Source: Bradyrhizobium sp. Arg816 (GTDB lineage Bacteria; Pseudomonadota; Alphaproteobacteria; Rhizobiales; Xanthobacteraceae). From it: a stretch of 64,000 nt of DNA. Location: NCBI RefSeq assembly GCF_029989365.1, contig NZ_JAPRAQ010000001.1:868001-932000 (forward strand), read 5' to 3'. Position 1 is the first letter of the stretch. Each line of letters starts with the position of its first letter. Under the pieces are notes generated by a model, which made no database searches, was not told where the DNA came from, and was given only the letters and a program-made list of their open reading frames with translations. Below, one piece after another: positions 43,467 to 53,014 of this stretch. The position numbers and the translations under genes are program-made.

Positions 43467-43631
43467 ATGACTTTGCTTAGGTCTTTCCTTGCCGATGAGA
43501 CTGGCGCCACCGCCATCGAATACGGCCTGATTGCCGCCGGCATTGCGCTGGCGATCGTGACCGTCGTGAACAACACGGGCAGCCAGCTCCTCAACAACAA
43601 GTTCAACTCGATCAGCTCGTCGCTGAAGTAA
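43467..43631 (+). CDS. Flp-family type IVb pilin
   Basis: The ATG at 43467 follows GAAGAGGAG and gives 54 residues. The family signature is clear: LADETGATAIEYGLIAAGI with Gly-x-x-x-x-Glu-Tyr at the start of the hydrophobic helix. Prepilin peptidase would cut after Gly in ETGA and leave the mature pilin. No tad assembly genes are adjacent, so this is probably a solitary copy. Confidence 0.9.
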   Translation: MTLLRSFLADETGATAIEYGLIAAGIALAIVTVVNNTGSQLLNNKFNSISSSLK

Positions 43632-43975
43632 AGGCCGCCTCGTAACGGCTGCCCTGGCCTGAGGCGACGTCCCTGCACGCGCCGACCCGGCGCGGCCGTC
43701 GGCGCACGCTTCCTCCCGGATCTCGTCACTGCGAGCGATAGCGACGCAATCCAGGGTCCTTCCGCGGAGGAATTCTGGATTACCTCGCAGCGCTCGCAAT
43801 AGCGGTGGGTGGCCCGTAGCGCACTCAAACTCGTGTCCCGGACGCTACGCAACGTCCTTCAAGCAACCACATCTTTGCGCTCCCGCGCTTTGACGGCCTT
43901 TTGAGTCCTGATAGTCTTCGGCCCGGCGTGGTTCGACGGGCCATGCTCAATCATTGGACCGGAGCTGTTTGAAGG
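43632..43975. other. Intergenic stretch after the pilin gene (344 bases)
   Basis: This stretch contains the palindromic repeat described separately (43724-43803). No gene was seen in the rest. Confidence 0.6.
43724..43803. repeat. Bradyrhizobium-type palindromic intergenic repeat
   Basis: CACTGCGAGCGATAGCGACG then CAATCCAG at the left is answered, with mismatches, by CTGGATTACCTCGCAGCGCT and CGCAATAGCG at the right, around a GC-rich centre. Elements of this type are scattered in Bradyrhizobium and Rhodopseudomonas genomes. This is from memory. Confidence 0.6.
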
Positions 43976-44395
43976 ATGCGGATGCGAAGCGTGACGGTCT
44001 TGGCTCTCAGCCTCATGTTTGTCGGCGCCTGGTCGCACGACAGCGCGAGAGGACAGACTTCGGTCGCGCCTCCGGTTTCGCTTGCTCCGCCCAATGCATC
44101 GCCGCCGCGCGCGAGCGCCAAAACCTCCAGAATTCCGCCGGCGACATCCGGCAGGGAGGCTTCGCCACCCGTGATCGGCGGCCCTCCGCTGGTGCCGAAT
44201 CCGGCCGCCGACTACGATGGCTTCAGCGTAGGCACCGTGGACGACAACGACGCCTCGAGCCAGGTGACGCCGCATGTGAGGTCACGCGCAGCAAAGGCCT
44301 CCAAGTCCAATCCGGATACTACCGGGCAGTCGTCGGTCGATCAGGAAGATGAGGCGTTGAAACGAAAGCTGACGATCTGCAAAAACTGCAAATAG
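43976..44395 (+). CDS. Secreted hypothetical protein
   Basis: A 139-residue protein with a signal peptide (MRMRSVTVLALSLMFVGAWS, cleavage near ARGQ). The mature part is rich in proline, serine and alanine, and the final residues hold CKNCK. No domain is recognised. Its start is supported by the signal sequence. Confidence 0.65.
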   Translation: MRMRSVTVLALSLMFVGAWSHDSARGQTSVAPPVSLAPPNASPPRASAKTSRIPPATSGREASPPVIGGPPLVPNPAADYDGFSVGTVDDNDASSQVTPHVRSRAAKASKSNPDTTGQSSVDQEDEALKRKLTICKNCK

Positions 44396-44569
44396 GACGT
44401 TTGCCAGCCATTGGCGAAGCCGACCGGCGGCCGTAGCGGCTGCGGCAGCGCGCTGCATGGCTGACCTACCGCGACTGTCGCCTGCCCGTGCTTTACCCTC
44501 CCGCAAATTCCTGATCCTCTCTCCCCAATCGGCCGGACCAACCGGCCTGCGCCTGAGGAGAGAGACGCC

Positions 44570-46204
44570 ATGAAGCTCGGCACCGCCATTGCGGAAATCA
44601 TGAAGCGCGAGGGGATCGAGATCCTCTGCGGCTATCCAGTCAACCATCTGATCGAGCACGCGGCCAAGGCGGAGATCCGGCCGGTGATGGTGCGGCAGGA
44701 GCGCGTCGGGGTGCACATGGCGGATGCGATCTCGCGGGTGACGTCGGGGCGTTCGATCGGCGCGTTCTGCATGCAGCACGGGCCCGGCGCGGAGAACGCG
44801 ATGGGCGGCGTTGCGCAATGCTATGGCGAATCCGTGCCCGTGCTGGTGCTGCCGATGGGCTATCAGAGGCGGCTTGCGCATATCGAGCCGAACTTCAGTT
44901 CCAGCGAGGCAATGAAGGCGTTTTCGAAATCGTCCGAGCCGATCATCCTGGCTGCGGAGGTCACCAACATTTTCCGCCGCGCCTTCACCAAGCTCAAGAA
45001 CGGCCGCGGCGGGCCCGTCATTGTCGAGATCCCCGCCGACATGTGGAACGAGGAGGTGCCGGAGCCGCTGAACTACACGCCGGTGCTGCGCACGCGCTAC
45101 GGCGCCGATCCTGTTCATGTGAAGGAGGCAGCGGGCCTGCTCGTCAACGCGAAGCGCCCCGTGATCTATGCCGGCCAGGGCGTGCACTACGCGCAGGCCT
45201 GGCCGCAACTGAAGCGGCTCGCCGAGCGGCTCGCCATTCCCGTCACCACCAGCTTAGGGGGCAAATCATCGTTCCCGGAAACGCATCCGCTGTCGCTGGG
45301 CTCGGGCGGCCTTGCGGTGCCGCGCGCTGTTCCAAAATTCCTCGCTGAGGCCGATGTCATTTTCGGCATCGGCTGTTCCTTCACCGAGACCAGCTTTGGC
45401 ATCGCGATGCCCAAGGGAAAAACCATCATCCACTCCACGCTCGATCCGAACCATCTCAACAAAGATGTGGAAGCCAGGATCGGCCTCGTCGGCGATGCCG
45501 GGCTCGTGCTCGATGCGCTGCTGGAGGAGATCGGCAAGACGGTCACGAAGGATCGCGATGCATCTGCGGTCGCGGCCGAGATCGCCGCTTCGCACAAGGA
45601 GTGGCTGGCGAAATGGATGCCGAAACTCACCAGCAATGACGCGCCGCTTAGCCCCTATCGCGTGCTCTGGGACCTCCAGCACACCGTTGACATCAAGAAC
45701 ACCATCATCACCCATGATGCCGGCAGTCCGCGCGACCAGCTCTCGCCGTTCTGGAAGGCGGTCGAGCCCCTCACCTATCTCGGCTGGGGCAAGACGACGC
45801 AGCTCGGCTACGGCCTTGGGCTGGCGATGGGCGCAAAGCTCGCAAAGCCCGACAAGCTCTGCATCAATGTGTGGGGCGATGCAGCCATCGGGTTCACCGG
45901 CATGGATTTCGAGACCGCGGTGCGCGAGCGCATCCCGATCATGTCGATCCTGCTGAACAATTTCTCGATGGCGATCGAGTTGAAGGTGATGCCGATCTCG
46001 ACCGAGAAATATCGTTCGACCGACATCTCCGGCGACTATGCCGCGATGGCGCGCGCCTTCGGCGGCCATGGCGAGCGGGTGACGAGGCCGGAGGACATCA
46101 TCCCCGCGATCAAGCGCGGCATCCAGAAGACGAAGGAAGGCGTGCCGGTGCTGCTGGAGTTCATCACCAGCAAGGAGACCGAGGTGTCGCGGCCGGGGAC
46201 TTGA
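44570..46204 (+). CDS. Thiamine-diphosphate-dependent enzyme, acetolactate-synthase-like fold
   Basis: A 544-residue protein preceded by GAGGAGAG. The PYR domain has Glu44 (VRQERVGVHMADA), the usual catalytic glutamate. The PP domain has WGDAAIGFTGMDFETAVRE, ending in NN, the metal/ThDP motif GDx(26-27)N with a Gly-to-Ala change. Substrate is not evident: the family includes acetolactate synthase, oxalyl-CoA decarboxylase and sulfoacetaldehyde enzymes. A decayed second copy lies at 51031-51295. Confidence 0.85.
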   Translation: MKLGTAIAEIMKREGIEILCGYPVNHLIEHAAKAEIRPVMVRQERVGVHMADAISRVTSGRSIGAFCMQHGPGAENAMGGVAQCYGESVPVLVLPMGYQRRLAHIEPNFSSSEAMKAFSKSSEPIILAAEVTNIFRRAFTKLKNGRGGPVIVEIPADMWNEEVPEPLNYTPVLRTRYGADPVHVKEAAGLLVNAKRPVIYAGQGVHYAQAWPQLKRLAERLAIPVTTSLGGKSSFPETHPLSLGSGGLAVPRAVPKFLAEADVIFGIGCSFTETSFGIAMPKGKTIIHSTLDPNHLNKDVEARIGLVGDAGLVLDALLEEIGKTVTKDRDASAVAAEIAASHKEWLAKWMPKLTSNDAPLSPYRVLWDLQHTVDIKNTIITHDAGSPRDQLSPFWKAVEPLTYLGWGKTTQLGYGLGLAMGAKLAKPDKLCINVWGDAAIGFTGMDFETAVRERIPIMSILLNNFSMAIELKVMPISTEKYRSTDISGDYAAMARAFGGHGERVTRPEDIIPAIKRGIQKTKEGVPVLLEFITSKETEVSRPGT

Positions 46205-46306
46205 GCCGTTTGCACTAAGGCGGGGGCTCGGCGCTGGCTCCAGCCGCAAGAGATGTGATAATCGGGCTTGGTACCGCATACGCCGCGGCGCTTAGCCGGA
46301 TTATCA

Positions 46307-48820
46307 ATGACCGCGCCTCCCCAGGACAAGGCCGCCGAGCTCGAACGGCAATTGCGATCCCAAGCGGCCGAGAATGCCCGCCTGCAAGCCGAGCTTGCCA
46401 TTGCGCGCGACCGCCAGAACGCCAGCATGGAGATCCTGCGCACCATCGCTAACTCCTCGGGCGATGCGGAGGGCTCGCTGCAACAGATCGCGGAAGCGAC
46501 CATGCATCTGTTCGGCGCGCCGAGCGCCACCATTCACATTGCGGAAGGCGACGGGTGGTCCAGGGTCATCCGGGTCGGCGACAGCTCCATGCGCGTCGGC
46601 GCCGGCGTGCCGCTCGCCCAGCTCAAGATCGGCGGCCGCAACATGCCCGGCACCATCGTGGCCGAGAACCGGCAGGTTCATGTCCCCGATCTCGACAATG
46701 TCGATCCGGCCATCTCCGACTGGCCCGGCATGCCTCACGTTCGCGCCGCCGGCACGCGTTCGATGTCCGGCTCGCCGCTGCGGCTTGAAGGCAAGGCGAT
46801 CGGCGCGTTGATCGTCTACCGCGACCGCCTCGCGCCCTTCACCGATGACGAGATGGCGCTGCAACAGAGCTTTGCCGACCAGGCCGCGATCGCGATCGAG
46901 AACGCGCGCCTGTTCAACGAGACACGGGAATCACTGGAACGGCAGACCGCGACCGCCGACATTCTGAAAGTGCTGGCGAGCTCGCCCTCCGACGTGCAGC
47001 CGGTGTTCGACGCCATCGCCGCCAGCGCCAACCGGCTGATCGGGGGCTTCACCACCGCCGTGCTCCGCTACATCGACGGCGCCGCGCACCTCGTGGCATT
47101 CACGCCGGGCGATCCGGCCGGCGACCGCGTGCTCCAGGCCTCGTTCCCGGTGCCGTTCGCGCAGTTCCCGGCGTACCAGCTCACGGCCCATGGTGAATCG
47201 GCGCAGCTGCCGGATACCGAGCTCGAGCCGGCGGCACGCGACATCGCGCGCGCCCGCGGCTTTCGCAGCATGCTGTTCACGCCGCTGATGAGCGAGGGCG
47301 AGGCCAAAGGCGTCATCATCGCCACGCGGCGGACGACCGGCGCGTTCGCCGAGCATCATGTGCGGCTGCTGCAGACCTTCGCCGACCAGGCGGTGATCGC
47401 GGTCAAGAATGTCAGCCTGTTCAACGCCACACGGGAAGCGCTGGAACGGCAGACCGCGACCGCCGACATCCTCAAGGTGATCGCGGCCTCGCCGGCCGAC
47501 GTCACGCCGGTGTTCCAGGCGATCTCCGACAGTGCCAAGGCGCTGGTCGGCGGACATTCCTCCACCGTCACCCGCGTCATCAACGGCATGCTGCATCTGG
47601 CCGCCTTCACCACCGACAACGAGGCCGGCAACGCGGAGCTGCGCAGCTCGTTCCCGGCGCCGCTTGCGGCATCGGGCATTCACAGCCGGGTGGCGACGAG
47701 TGGTGAATACGCCTTCCGCAGCGACATGCAGAACGAGCCCGACCTCACGGAGGCGATGCGGGAGCTGGCGCGGACGCGCGGCTATCGCAGCATCCTCGTG
47801 ATTCCGATGCTGCGCGACGGGATTGCAATCGGAACCATCGGCGTGACGCGCCCCGAGGCCGGCCCTTTCCCGGACAAGGCGATCAGCCTGCTCAAGACCT
47901 TTGCCGACCAGGCCGTGATCGCGGTCGAGAACACCCGCCTGTTCAACGAGGTGCAGGACCGCACGCGGGAGCTCGCCAGATCGCTCGACGATTTGCGCGC
48001 GGCGCAAGACCGTCTGGTCCAGACCGAAAAGCTGGCCTCGCTCGGCCAGCTCACCGCCGGCATCGCGCACGAGATCAAGAACCCGCTCAACTTCGTCAAC
48101 AATTTTGCCTCGCTCTCGGCCGAGCTGACCGACGAGCTGAACGAGGTGCTTGCGCCCGTCCCGCTCGCCGCCGATCTGCGCGCGGAGGTCGACGAGCTGA
48201 CGGGGCTGCTGAGGGACAATCTTGGAAAGGTCGTGCAGCACGGAAGGCGCGCCGATTCCATCGTCAAGAACATGCTGCTGCATTCGCGCGAGGGCGGCGG
48301 CGAGCATCGGCTGAGCGACATCAACGCGCTGGTCGAGGAGAGTCTCAACCTCGCCTATCACGGCGCGCGTGCCGAGAAGCCGCTGTTCGACGTGACGCTG
48401 AAGAGCGAGCTCGACCCGGCGGCAGGTTCAGCCGAGGTGTTTCCGCAGGAGATTTCCCGGGTGCTCTTGAACCTGATCTCGAACGGCTTCTATGCGGTGA
48501 CCAGGCGCCAGATGGGCAGCGGCGCCGGTTACGAGCCGGTGGTGATCGCCGCGACCCGCGACCGCGGCGACAGCATCGAGATCCGCATCCGCGACAACGG
48601 CACCGGCATTCCGGAAGAGGTGAAGGCGAAGATGTTCAATCCGTTCTTCACGACCAAGCCGGCCGGCGAAGGTACCGGTCTCGGGCTGTCGATGAGCCAC
48701 GACATCATCGTGAAGCAGCACGGCGGCACGATCGACGTCACGACAGAGCCCGGCGCGTTCACCGAGTTCACGATCGTGTTGCCGCGAAAGAGCAGCTTTC
48801 CGGACCCGACCAGAGGATAG
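46307..48820 (+). CDS. Soluble triple-GAF sensor histidine kinase
   Basis: The ATG at 46307 gives 837 residues. A short coiled-coil start (ELERQLRSQAAENARLQAEL) is followed by three GAF domains (about 60-200, 230-380 and 410-560). Successive GAFs are joined by the near-identical linker LERQTATADILKV. A HisKA domain follows (QLTAGIAHEIKNPLNFVNNF) and then a HATPase domain (NLISNGFYAVTRR, then GTGLGLSMSHDIIV). No transmembrane helix is seen, so it probably senses an internal small molecule. No response regulator is adjacent. Confidence 0.9.
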   Translation: MTAPPQDKAAELERQLRSQAAENARLQAELAIARDRQNASMEILRTIANSSGDAEGSLQQIAEATMHLFGAPSATIHIAEGDGWSRVIRVGDSSMRVGAGVPLAQLKIGGRNMPGTIVAENRQVHVPDLDNVDPAISDWPGMPHVRAAGTRSMSGSPLRLEGKAIGALIVYRDRLAPFTDDEMALQQSFADQAAIAIENARLFNETRESLERQTATADILKVLASSPSDVQPVFDAIAASANRLIGGFTTAVLRYIDGAAHLVAFTPGDPAGDRVLQASFPVPFAQFPAYQLTAHGESAQLPDTELEPAARDIARARGFRSMLFTPLMSEGEAKGVIIATRRTTGAFAEHHVRLLQTFADQAVIAVKNVSLFNATREALERQTATADILKVIAASPADVTPVFQAISDSAKALVGGHSSTVTRVINGMLHLAAFTTDNEAGNAELRSSFPAPLAASGIHSRVATSGEYAFRSDMQNEPDLTEAMRELARTRGYRSILVIPMLRDGIAIGTIGVTRPEAGPFPDKAISLLKTFADQAVIAVENTRLFNEVQDRTRELARSLDDLRAAQDRLVQTEKLASLGQLTAGIAHEIKNPLNFVNNFASLSAELTDELNEVLAPVPLAADLRAEVDELTGLLRDNLGKVVQHGRRADSIVKNMLLHSREGGGEHRLSDINALVEESLNLAYHGARAEKPLFDVTLKSELDPAAGSAEVFPQEISRVLLNLISNGFYAVTRRQMGSGAGYEPVVIAATRDRGDSIEIRIRDNGTGIPEEVKAKMFNPFFTTKPAGEGTGLGLSMSHDIIVKQHGGTIDVTTEPGAFTEFTIVLPRKSSFPDPTRG

Positions 48821-48831
48821 CGTCGCCCGGG

Positions 48832-49042
48832 AGGTGGTTTCATGTATCCAGCCGGGCTCATCCGGCGACAATTGCTGTCGCTATCCGGCGTCGGCCTCAC
48901 GCTGGGTGCGCTGTTCTTCGCGGCTGCGCTGACGCCGACGCTGATCCCGCGCAGCTATCTCACGCAAGGCGCCCTCGCCGGCGGCTCATTTGCGATCGGC
49001 TATTTCGCCGGTGTCCTGTGGCACCGGCTGTGGGATGCGACG
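48832..49042 (+). repeat. Segmental duplication, copy A of hydrolase 5' end
   Basis: About 210 bases here match 51301-51511 at roughly 95 percent by eye, starting in the GGTGGTTTCATG leader and ending in CCGGCTGTGG. After that the copies diverge. Confidence 0.85.
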
Positions 49043-49048
49043 ACGTGA
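48842..49048 (+). pseudogene. Truncated alpha/beta-hydrolase gene, N-terminal membrane segment only
   Basis: A 68-residue frame beginning MYPAGLIRRQLLSLSGVGLT and ending DATT at a stop. It is almost identical to the first 65 or so residues of the intact hydrolase at 51311-53011 and lacks the whole catalytic part. It still has a start codon and Shine-Dalgarno, so a short membrane peptide could be made. Confidence 0.85.
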
Positions 49049-49161
49049 TGCGTGTGAACTGCCTCACACACTACCCCCGCGTTTGGGTGTAGCGTCCCGG
49101 CAGGTCCTTAAGGGTCCACCAGTTCGAGACTGCGCCTCATTGCAATAGGGGAGTTTCGGAA

Positions 49162-50838
49162 ATGGCAGGTTCTGTTCTTTTCATCATTACATCTATTTTT
49201 ATTTTGGTTTGTAGCCCTGCCCTCGCCGATCAGGGGGGCGACTCCGCCGGCGACTTGCTTCCCCAAGTGGCACAATGGGCGATCACGTTGCTGGGATTGA
49301 TCGTGGCGGCCCGACTGGCATGGCAAGCATTCGGCCGAGCCGTTCGCGTTGCCGACGTCCCTACATTTCCGAAGTACATGACGAGCCACCGGCAATACCT
49401 GCTCGGAAGCTCGGCCTTCGTCGTGTTCGCCTGCGGCTTCTTCCTACTGCTCGTTCACGAGAATCGGCAAGTGATCATGCTGGCCCCGCTGGTGCCGGCA
49501 ATTCCGGACGTCATCCTCGAGGCAGTCAAGGCCCAATCACCGCCCTACTTGATCGTCGTCGCCGCTATGGGCGCCGTCTTCCTGTACCTTCTCACCAAGG
49601 AGGCCGAGTGGAACGCGCTTCTGATGATGCGCGACGTCATCCGTATCTGGATCAGCGTTCCCCAACTCGTCAAGCAGATCATAACGCAGATACGATTCTC
49701 GCTGCGCGTACCAGCTGCAGCAATTGCTGAAGTCATCGCGAGCGCGCCGGAAGTGGCAGCGGCGGACTTTCATAAAAGTCTGCCGACGCCCGACCGGATG
49801 TGGGCGGAGATCTGCTACATGAAGTGGTGGCTGATGCAGCGCCGCGAAGCCGGAAAGGATGCGATCTTCTTCACCGAGGACAGCTTCGGCTTCGACCAGC
49901 TCATTCAAAAATCTCAGTGGGCGTCGTATACGATGGGTCGATGGAAGTCCGGCACTGCGCCGGACCTGGATCTAACAACGTTCCCTCAGACCGTCACGGA
50001 ACTTCACGACAATTGTGCCCGACTCGTTGCCTGCTATCTGATCTACCGCAACGGCGCTAGAAACAATTTGTGCGCCGAAGCCAAGGAGTTTGGAATAGAC
50101 GTCGACGCCACGGCTCAAACCAATCCCTTGCGGTACTGGATCATCTACGCCATTGCGCTGATCTTCTCGGTCTACATCGGAGTCATCGTTTCGGCCGTCG
50201 CTTATGACCTCATCGACGGCCAGGGCATCGTTCTGAGACAGGACCCGAACCGCCTGCTGGCGTGGGTGCTGTATGCACTCTGCAACTACGGGCTCGCGAT
50301 CATCGTGGTGCTGCTTCTGCGATGGATCTTGAGTGCATTGGGAGTCGATGCCAACCAGTCGCATCTGGTTACATATTGCTGGACCTTCCTGGTGTCGTTT
50401 GTCATCGGGCCAACGGGCTTGACCGTTGCGGTTCATTATTTCGGCCAGGCATCGCTGAGCCAGTTGCCGTATCCCGACCTCTACTTCAAAATGCTGCAAT
50501 GGGGGCTGGGGCCGGCGCTCGTCTCGGTCTATATCTCTTATTATCTGGACAGACAGTCCTGCTCCGATCTGCCGGACATCGACAGTTCTGCTGCGACCCT
50601 GCGGCGACGATTGCTGAACTGCTTCGCCTTTGCGGTCGGAACGGTCTTCCTGTTGCTTCCGAACCTATTGTCCCTGACTGCGCCACCCGATGCGGTCTGG
50701 GTTGCGAGCAAGTTACAATTCATTGCTACCGGCACGACGTTTTTCACAGCCTTTGGTTTGGCGCTTGCGGCACAGTTTGCGCTCAAGAAGGAACCGCAGC
50801 CCCAGGCTTCGCTTCCCGGGGTGGTACGGACATCGTAG
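49162..50838 (+). CDS. Polytopic membrane protein of unknown function
   Basis: A 558-residue protein beginning MAGSVLFIITSIFILVCSPA, with a possible signal peptide ending near LADQ. Hydrophobic helices follow at about 36-54, 79-98 and 130-146, then a soluble central domain (about 150-320, including WWLMQRREAGKDAIFFTEDS). Five or more helices follow in the C-terminal half, and the end is basic. GC is visibly lower than in neighbouring genes. It sits between the two copies of a duplication, so it was probably inserted. No known family is recognised. Confidence 0.8.
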   Translation: MAGSVLFIITSIFILVCSPALADQGGDSAGDLLPQVAQWAITLLGLIVAARLAWQAFGRAVRVADVPTFPKYMTSHRQYLLGSSAFVVFACGFFLLLVHENRQVIMLAPLVPAIPDVILEAVKAQSPPYLIVVAAMGAVFLYLLTKEAEWNALLMMRDVIRIWISVPQLVKQIITQIRFSLRVPAAAIAEVIASAPEVAAADFHKSLPTPDRMWAEICYMKWWLMQRREAGKDAIFFTEDSFGFDQLIQKSQWASYTMGRWKSGTAPDLDLTTFPQTVTELHDNCARLVACYLIYRNGARNNLCAEAKEFGIDVDATAQTNPLRYWIIYAIALIFSVYIGVIVSAVAYDLIDGQGIVLRQDPNRLLAWVLYALCNYGLAIIVVLLLRWILSALGVDANQSHLVTYCWTFLVSFVIGPTGLTVAVHYFGQASLSQLPYPDLYFKMLQWGLGPALVSVYISYYLDRQSCSDLPDIDSSAATLRRRLLNCFAFAVGTVFLLLPNLLSLTAPPDAVWVASKLQFIATGTTFFTAFGLALAAQFALKKEPQPQASLPGVVRTS

Positions 50839-51030
50839 CCGCTGGATAATCTTGGTCAGGTAAGTAGCGCGCGCGTCGCCGACGCCGCGCTGCTTGCCGC
50901 AGCGGGCGGCCACCTGGGCATGGCTGACCTACCCCCTACGCATTGGGCCGAGCTTTACCGTCTCTCCGATTCCTGCCCCTCTAGAGAGCAATCGACCGGA
51001 TCAACCGGCTCGTCCGGGGAGAGTGACACC

Positions 51031-51295
51031 ATGAAGCTCAGCACCGCGATCGCGGAAATCATGAGGCGCAGGGATCGCGATCCTCTCCGGCTATCCCGCC
51101 AACATCGAAAAACTTGGCTCGACCAACATCTCCTGCAACTATGATGGTGCGCGCCTTCGGCGGTTATGGCGAGGGGGTGACGACGCCGGGGAAATCGTGC
51201 CCGCGATCCGTTGCGGCATCCAGGAGACGAAAGAAGGCGCGCCGGTGCTGCTGGGGTTCTTTGCCAGCAACTAGTCCGAGGTGTCGCGGCAAGGG
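51031..51295 (+). pseudogene. Remnant of a second thiamine-diphosphate enzyme gene
   Basis: The first ~28 codons (MKLSTAIAEIMRR) match the start of the gene at 44570. The sequence then jumps to codons matching the last ~65 residues (AFGGYGEG, then GIQETKEGAPVLL), with frameshifts. About 1.35 kb of the middle has been deleted. Upstream sequence, including the CATGGCTGACCTACC block and the GGGGAGAGTGACACC leader, also matches the intact copy. Confidence 0.85.
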
Positions 51296-51300
51296 ACGCG

Positions 51301-51511
51301 AGGTGGTTTCATGAATCCAGCGCGGCTCATTCGGCGACAATTGCTGTCGCTGTCCGGCGTCGGCCTCACGCTGGGTGCGCTGTTCTTCGCGGCCGCGCTG
51401 ACGCCGACGCTGATCCCGCGCAGCTATCTCACGCAAGGCGCCCTCGCCGGCGGCTGCTTTGCGATCGGCTATTTCGCCGGTGTCCTGTGGCGCCGGCTGT
51501 GGCACTATCTC
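51301..51511 (+). repeat. Segmental duplication, copy B of hydrolase 5' end
   Basis: Partner of 48832-49042, covering the leader and first ~65 codons of the intact hydrolase. Confidence 0.85.
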
Positions 51512-53011
51512 GAACTGCCCGAGCCTTCGGCGCGCGCAAGATCAATTGCGAATGCGCTTGTCGCAGTCGGCTGCCTGCTCGTCGTCATCCTCGCCCTCGG
51601 GCGCACCGCCGAATGGCAGAACTCGATCCGCACCGTGATGAAGATGGCGCCGGTGGAGACGGCCCATCCGCTCAAGGTCTGCGCCATCGCCCTGATCACG
51701 TTCGTCGTGCTGCTGGCGCTGGGGCGGCTGTTCGCGTTTGTCGCCCGCTTTCTCGCCGCGCGCATACGACGCCTCGTTCCACGGAAGGTCGCGAACGTGA
51801 TCGGCCTGCTCGCCGCGGCCCTGCTGTTCTGGTCGATCGCCAGCAATGTCCTGATCCGCACGGCGTTCAACGCACTCGACTCCTCCTTCCGCGAACTCGA
51901 TGTTCTGTTCGAGCCCGAGCGGCCGCAGCCGACCGATCCCGGTCGGACGGGGAGTTCTGCGTCGCTGGTGAAATGGACGGAGCTCGGGCGCATGGGACGC
52001 CGGTTCATTGCCTCAGGCCCGACCGCAGCCGAGATCAGCGCCGTCACGGAAAGGTCCGCGCAGAATCCCGTGCGCGTCTATGTGGGGCTCGGCAGCCGCG
52101 ACACCGCGCAAGCGCGCGCTAGGCTCGCGCTCGAGGAGCTCAAGCGCCAGCACGGCTTCGACCGCAAAATCCTGATCGTCATCACGCCGACCGGCACGGG
52201 CTGGATCGATCCGGCGGCGATGGATACGGTCGAATATCTCCACCATGGCGATGTCGCGAGCGTCGCGATGCAGTATTCCTATCTCAACAGCCCGCTGTCG
52301 CTGCTGTTTCAGCCCGAATACGGCGCCGAAGCGTCGCGCGCGTTGTTCGCGGAAATCTACGGCTACTGGACGACGCTGCCGAAGGACAAGCGGCCGATGC
52401 TGTATCTGCACGGACTGAGCCTCGGCGCCATGAACTCGGAGAAATCCGCGGAGCTGTTCGAGACGATCGGGGATCCCATTGGCGGCGCGCTGTGGAGCGG
52501 GGCGCCGTTCGAGAGCCGCATCTGGCGCTCGGTCACCGCGAACCGCAATCCGGGATCGCCGGCCTGGCTGCCGGAATTTCGCGACGGCCGCCTCGTCCGC
52601 TTCATGAACCAGAACGGACCGACGGTGCCGCGGGATACGCCCTGGGGGCCGATGCGCGTCGTCTATCTGCAATATGCCAGCGACGCGATTACCTTCTTCG
52701 CGTACCGCGACGCCTATCGGGCGCCGGCCTGGATGAATGCGCCGCGCGGGCCTGACGTTTCGCCGGAGCTGCGATGGTATCCTGTCGTGACGATGCTGCA
52801 GCTCGCCCTCGACATGGCGGTCGCGACCGCGACGCCGATGGGCTTTGGCCACGTCTACGCGCCCGAGCATTACGTCGATGCCTGGGTCGCGGTGACAGAT
52901 GTCAATGATTGGTCCGCCGAAGCACTCGCGCGGCTCAAGGAACAGCTTGCGGCGAAGGCGCGAAAGACGAGCGCGGGTGATGCCGACGACGATCCCGATC
53001 GCGGCGGCTAA
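51311..53011 (+). CDS. Membrane-anchored alpha/beta-hydrolase (Abhydrolase_9 type)
   Basis: The ATG at 51311 gives 566 residues. Four or so transmembrane helices occupy the N-terminal ~190 residues (LLSLSGVGLTLGALFFAAAL, then YLTQGALAGGCFAIGYFAGV). The catalytic domain follows, with VYVGLGSRDTAQARAR and the nucleophile elbow YLHGLSLGAMNSE (GLSLG). This layout fits the Abhydrolase_9 pair of N- and C-terminal domains. Substrate is unknown. It converges on the MFS gene, 3 bases away. Confidence 0.85.
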   Translation: MNPARLIRRQLLSLSGVGLTLGALFFAAALTPTLIPRSYLTQGALAGGCFAIGYFAGVLWRRLWHYLELPEPSARARSIANALVAVGCLLVVILALGRTAEWQNSIRTVMKMAPVETAHPLKVCAIALITFVVLLALGRLFAFVARFLAARIRRLVPRKVANVIGLLAAALLFWSIASNVLIRTAFNALDSSFRELDVLFEPERPQPTDPGRTGSSASLVKWTELGRMGRRFIASGPTAAEISAVTERSAQNPVRVYVGLGSRDTAQARARLALEELKRQHGFDRKILIVITPTGTGWIDPAAMDTVEYLHHGDVASVAMQYSYLNSPLSLLFQPEYGAEASRALFAEIYGYWTTLPKDKRPMLYLHGLSLGAMNSEKSAELFETIGDPIGGALWSGAPFESRIWRSVTANRNPGSPAWLPEFRDGRLVRFMNQNGPTVPRDTPWGPMRVVYLQYASDAITFFAYRDAYRAPAWMNAPRGPDVSPELRWYPVVTMLQLALDMAVATATPMGFGHVYAPEHYVDAWVAVTDVNDWSAEALARLKEQLAAKARKTSAGDADDDPDRGG

Positions 53012-53014
53012 CCC

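Noticed and set aside
44531..44547. Hairpin GGCCGG-ACCAA-CCGGCC upstream of the thiamine-diphosphate gene as a terminator or riboswitch
   Set aside because: No T-run follows, and no THI box or other riboswitch core is recognisable. A weaker form exists in the decayed copy, so it is only part of the duplicated leader.
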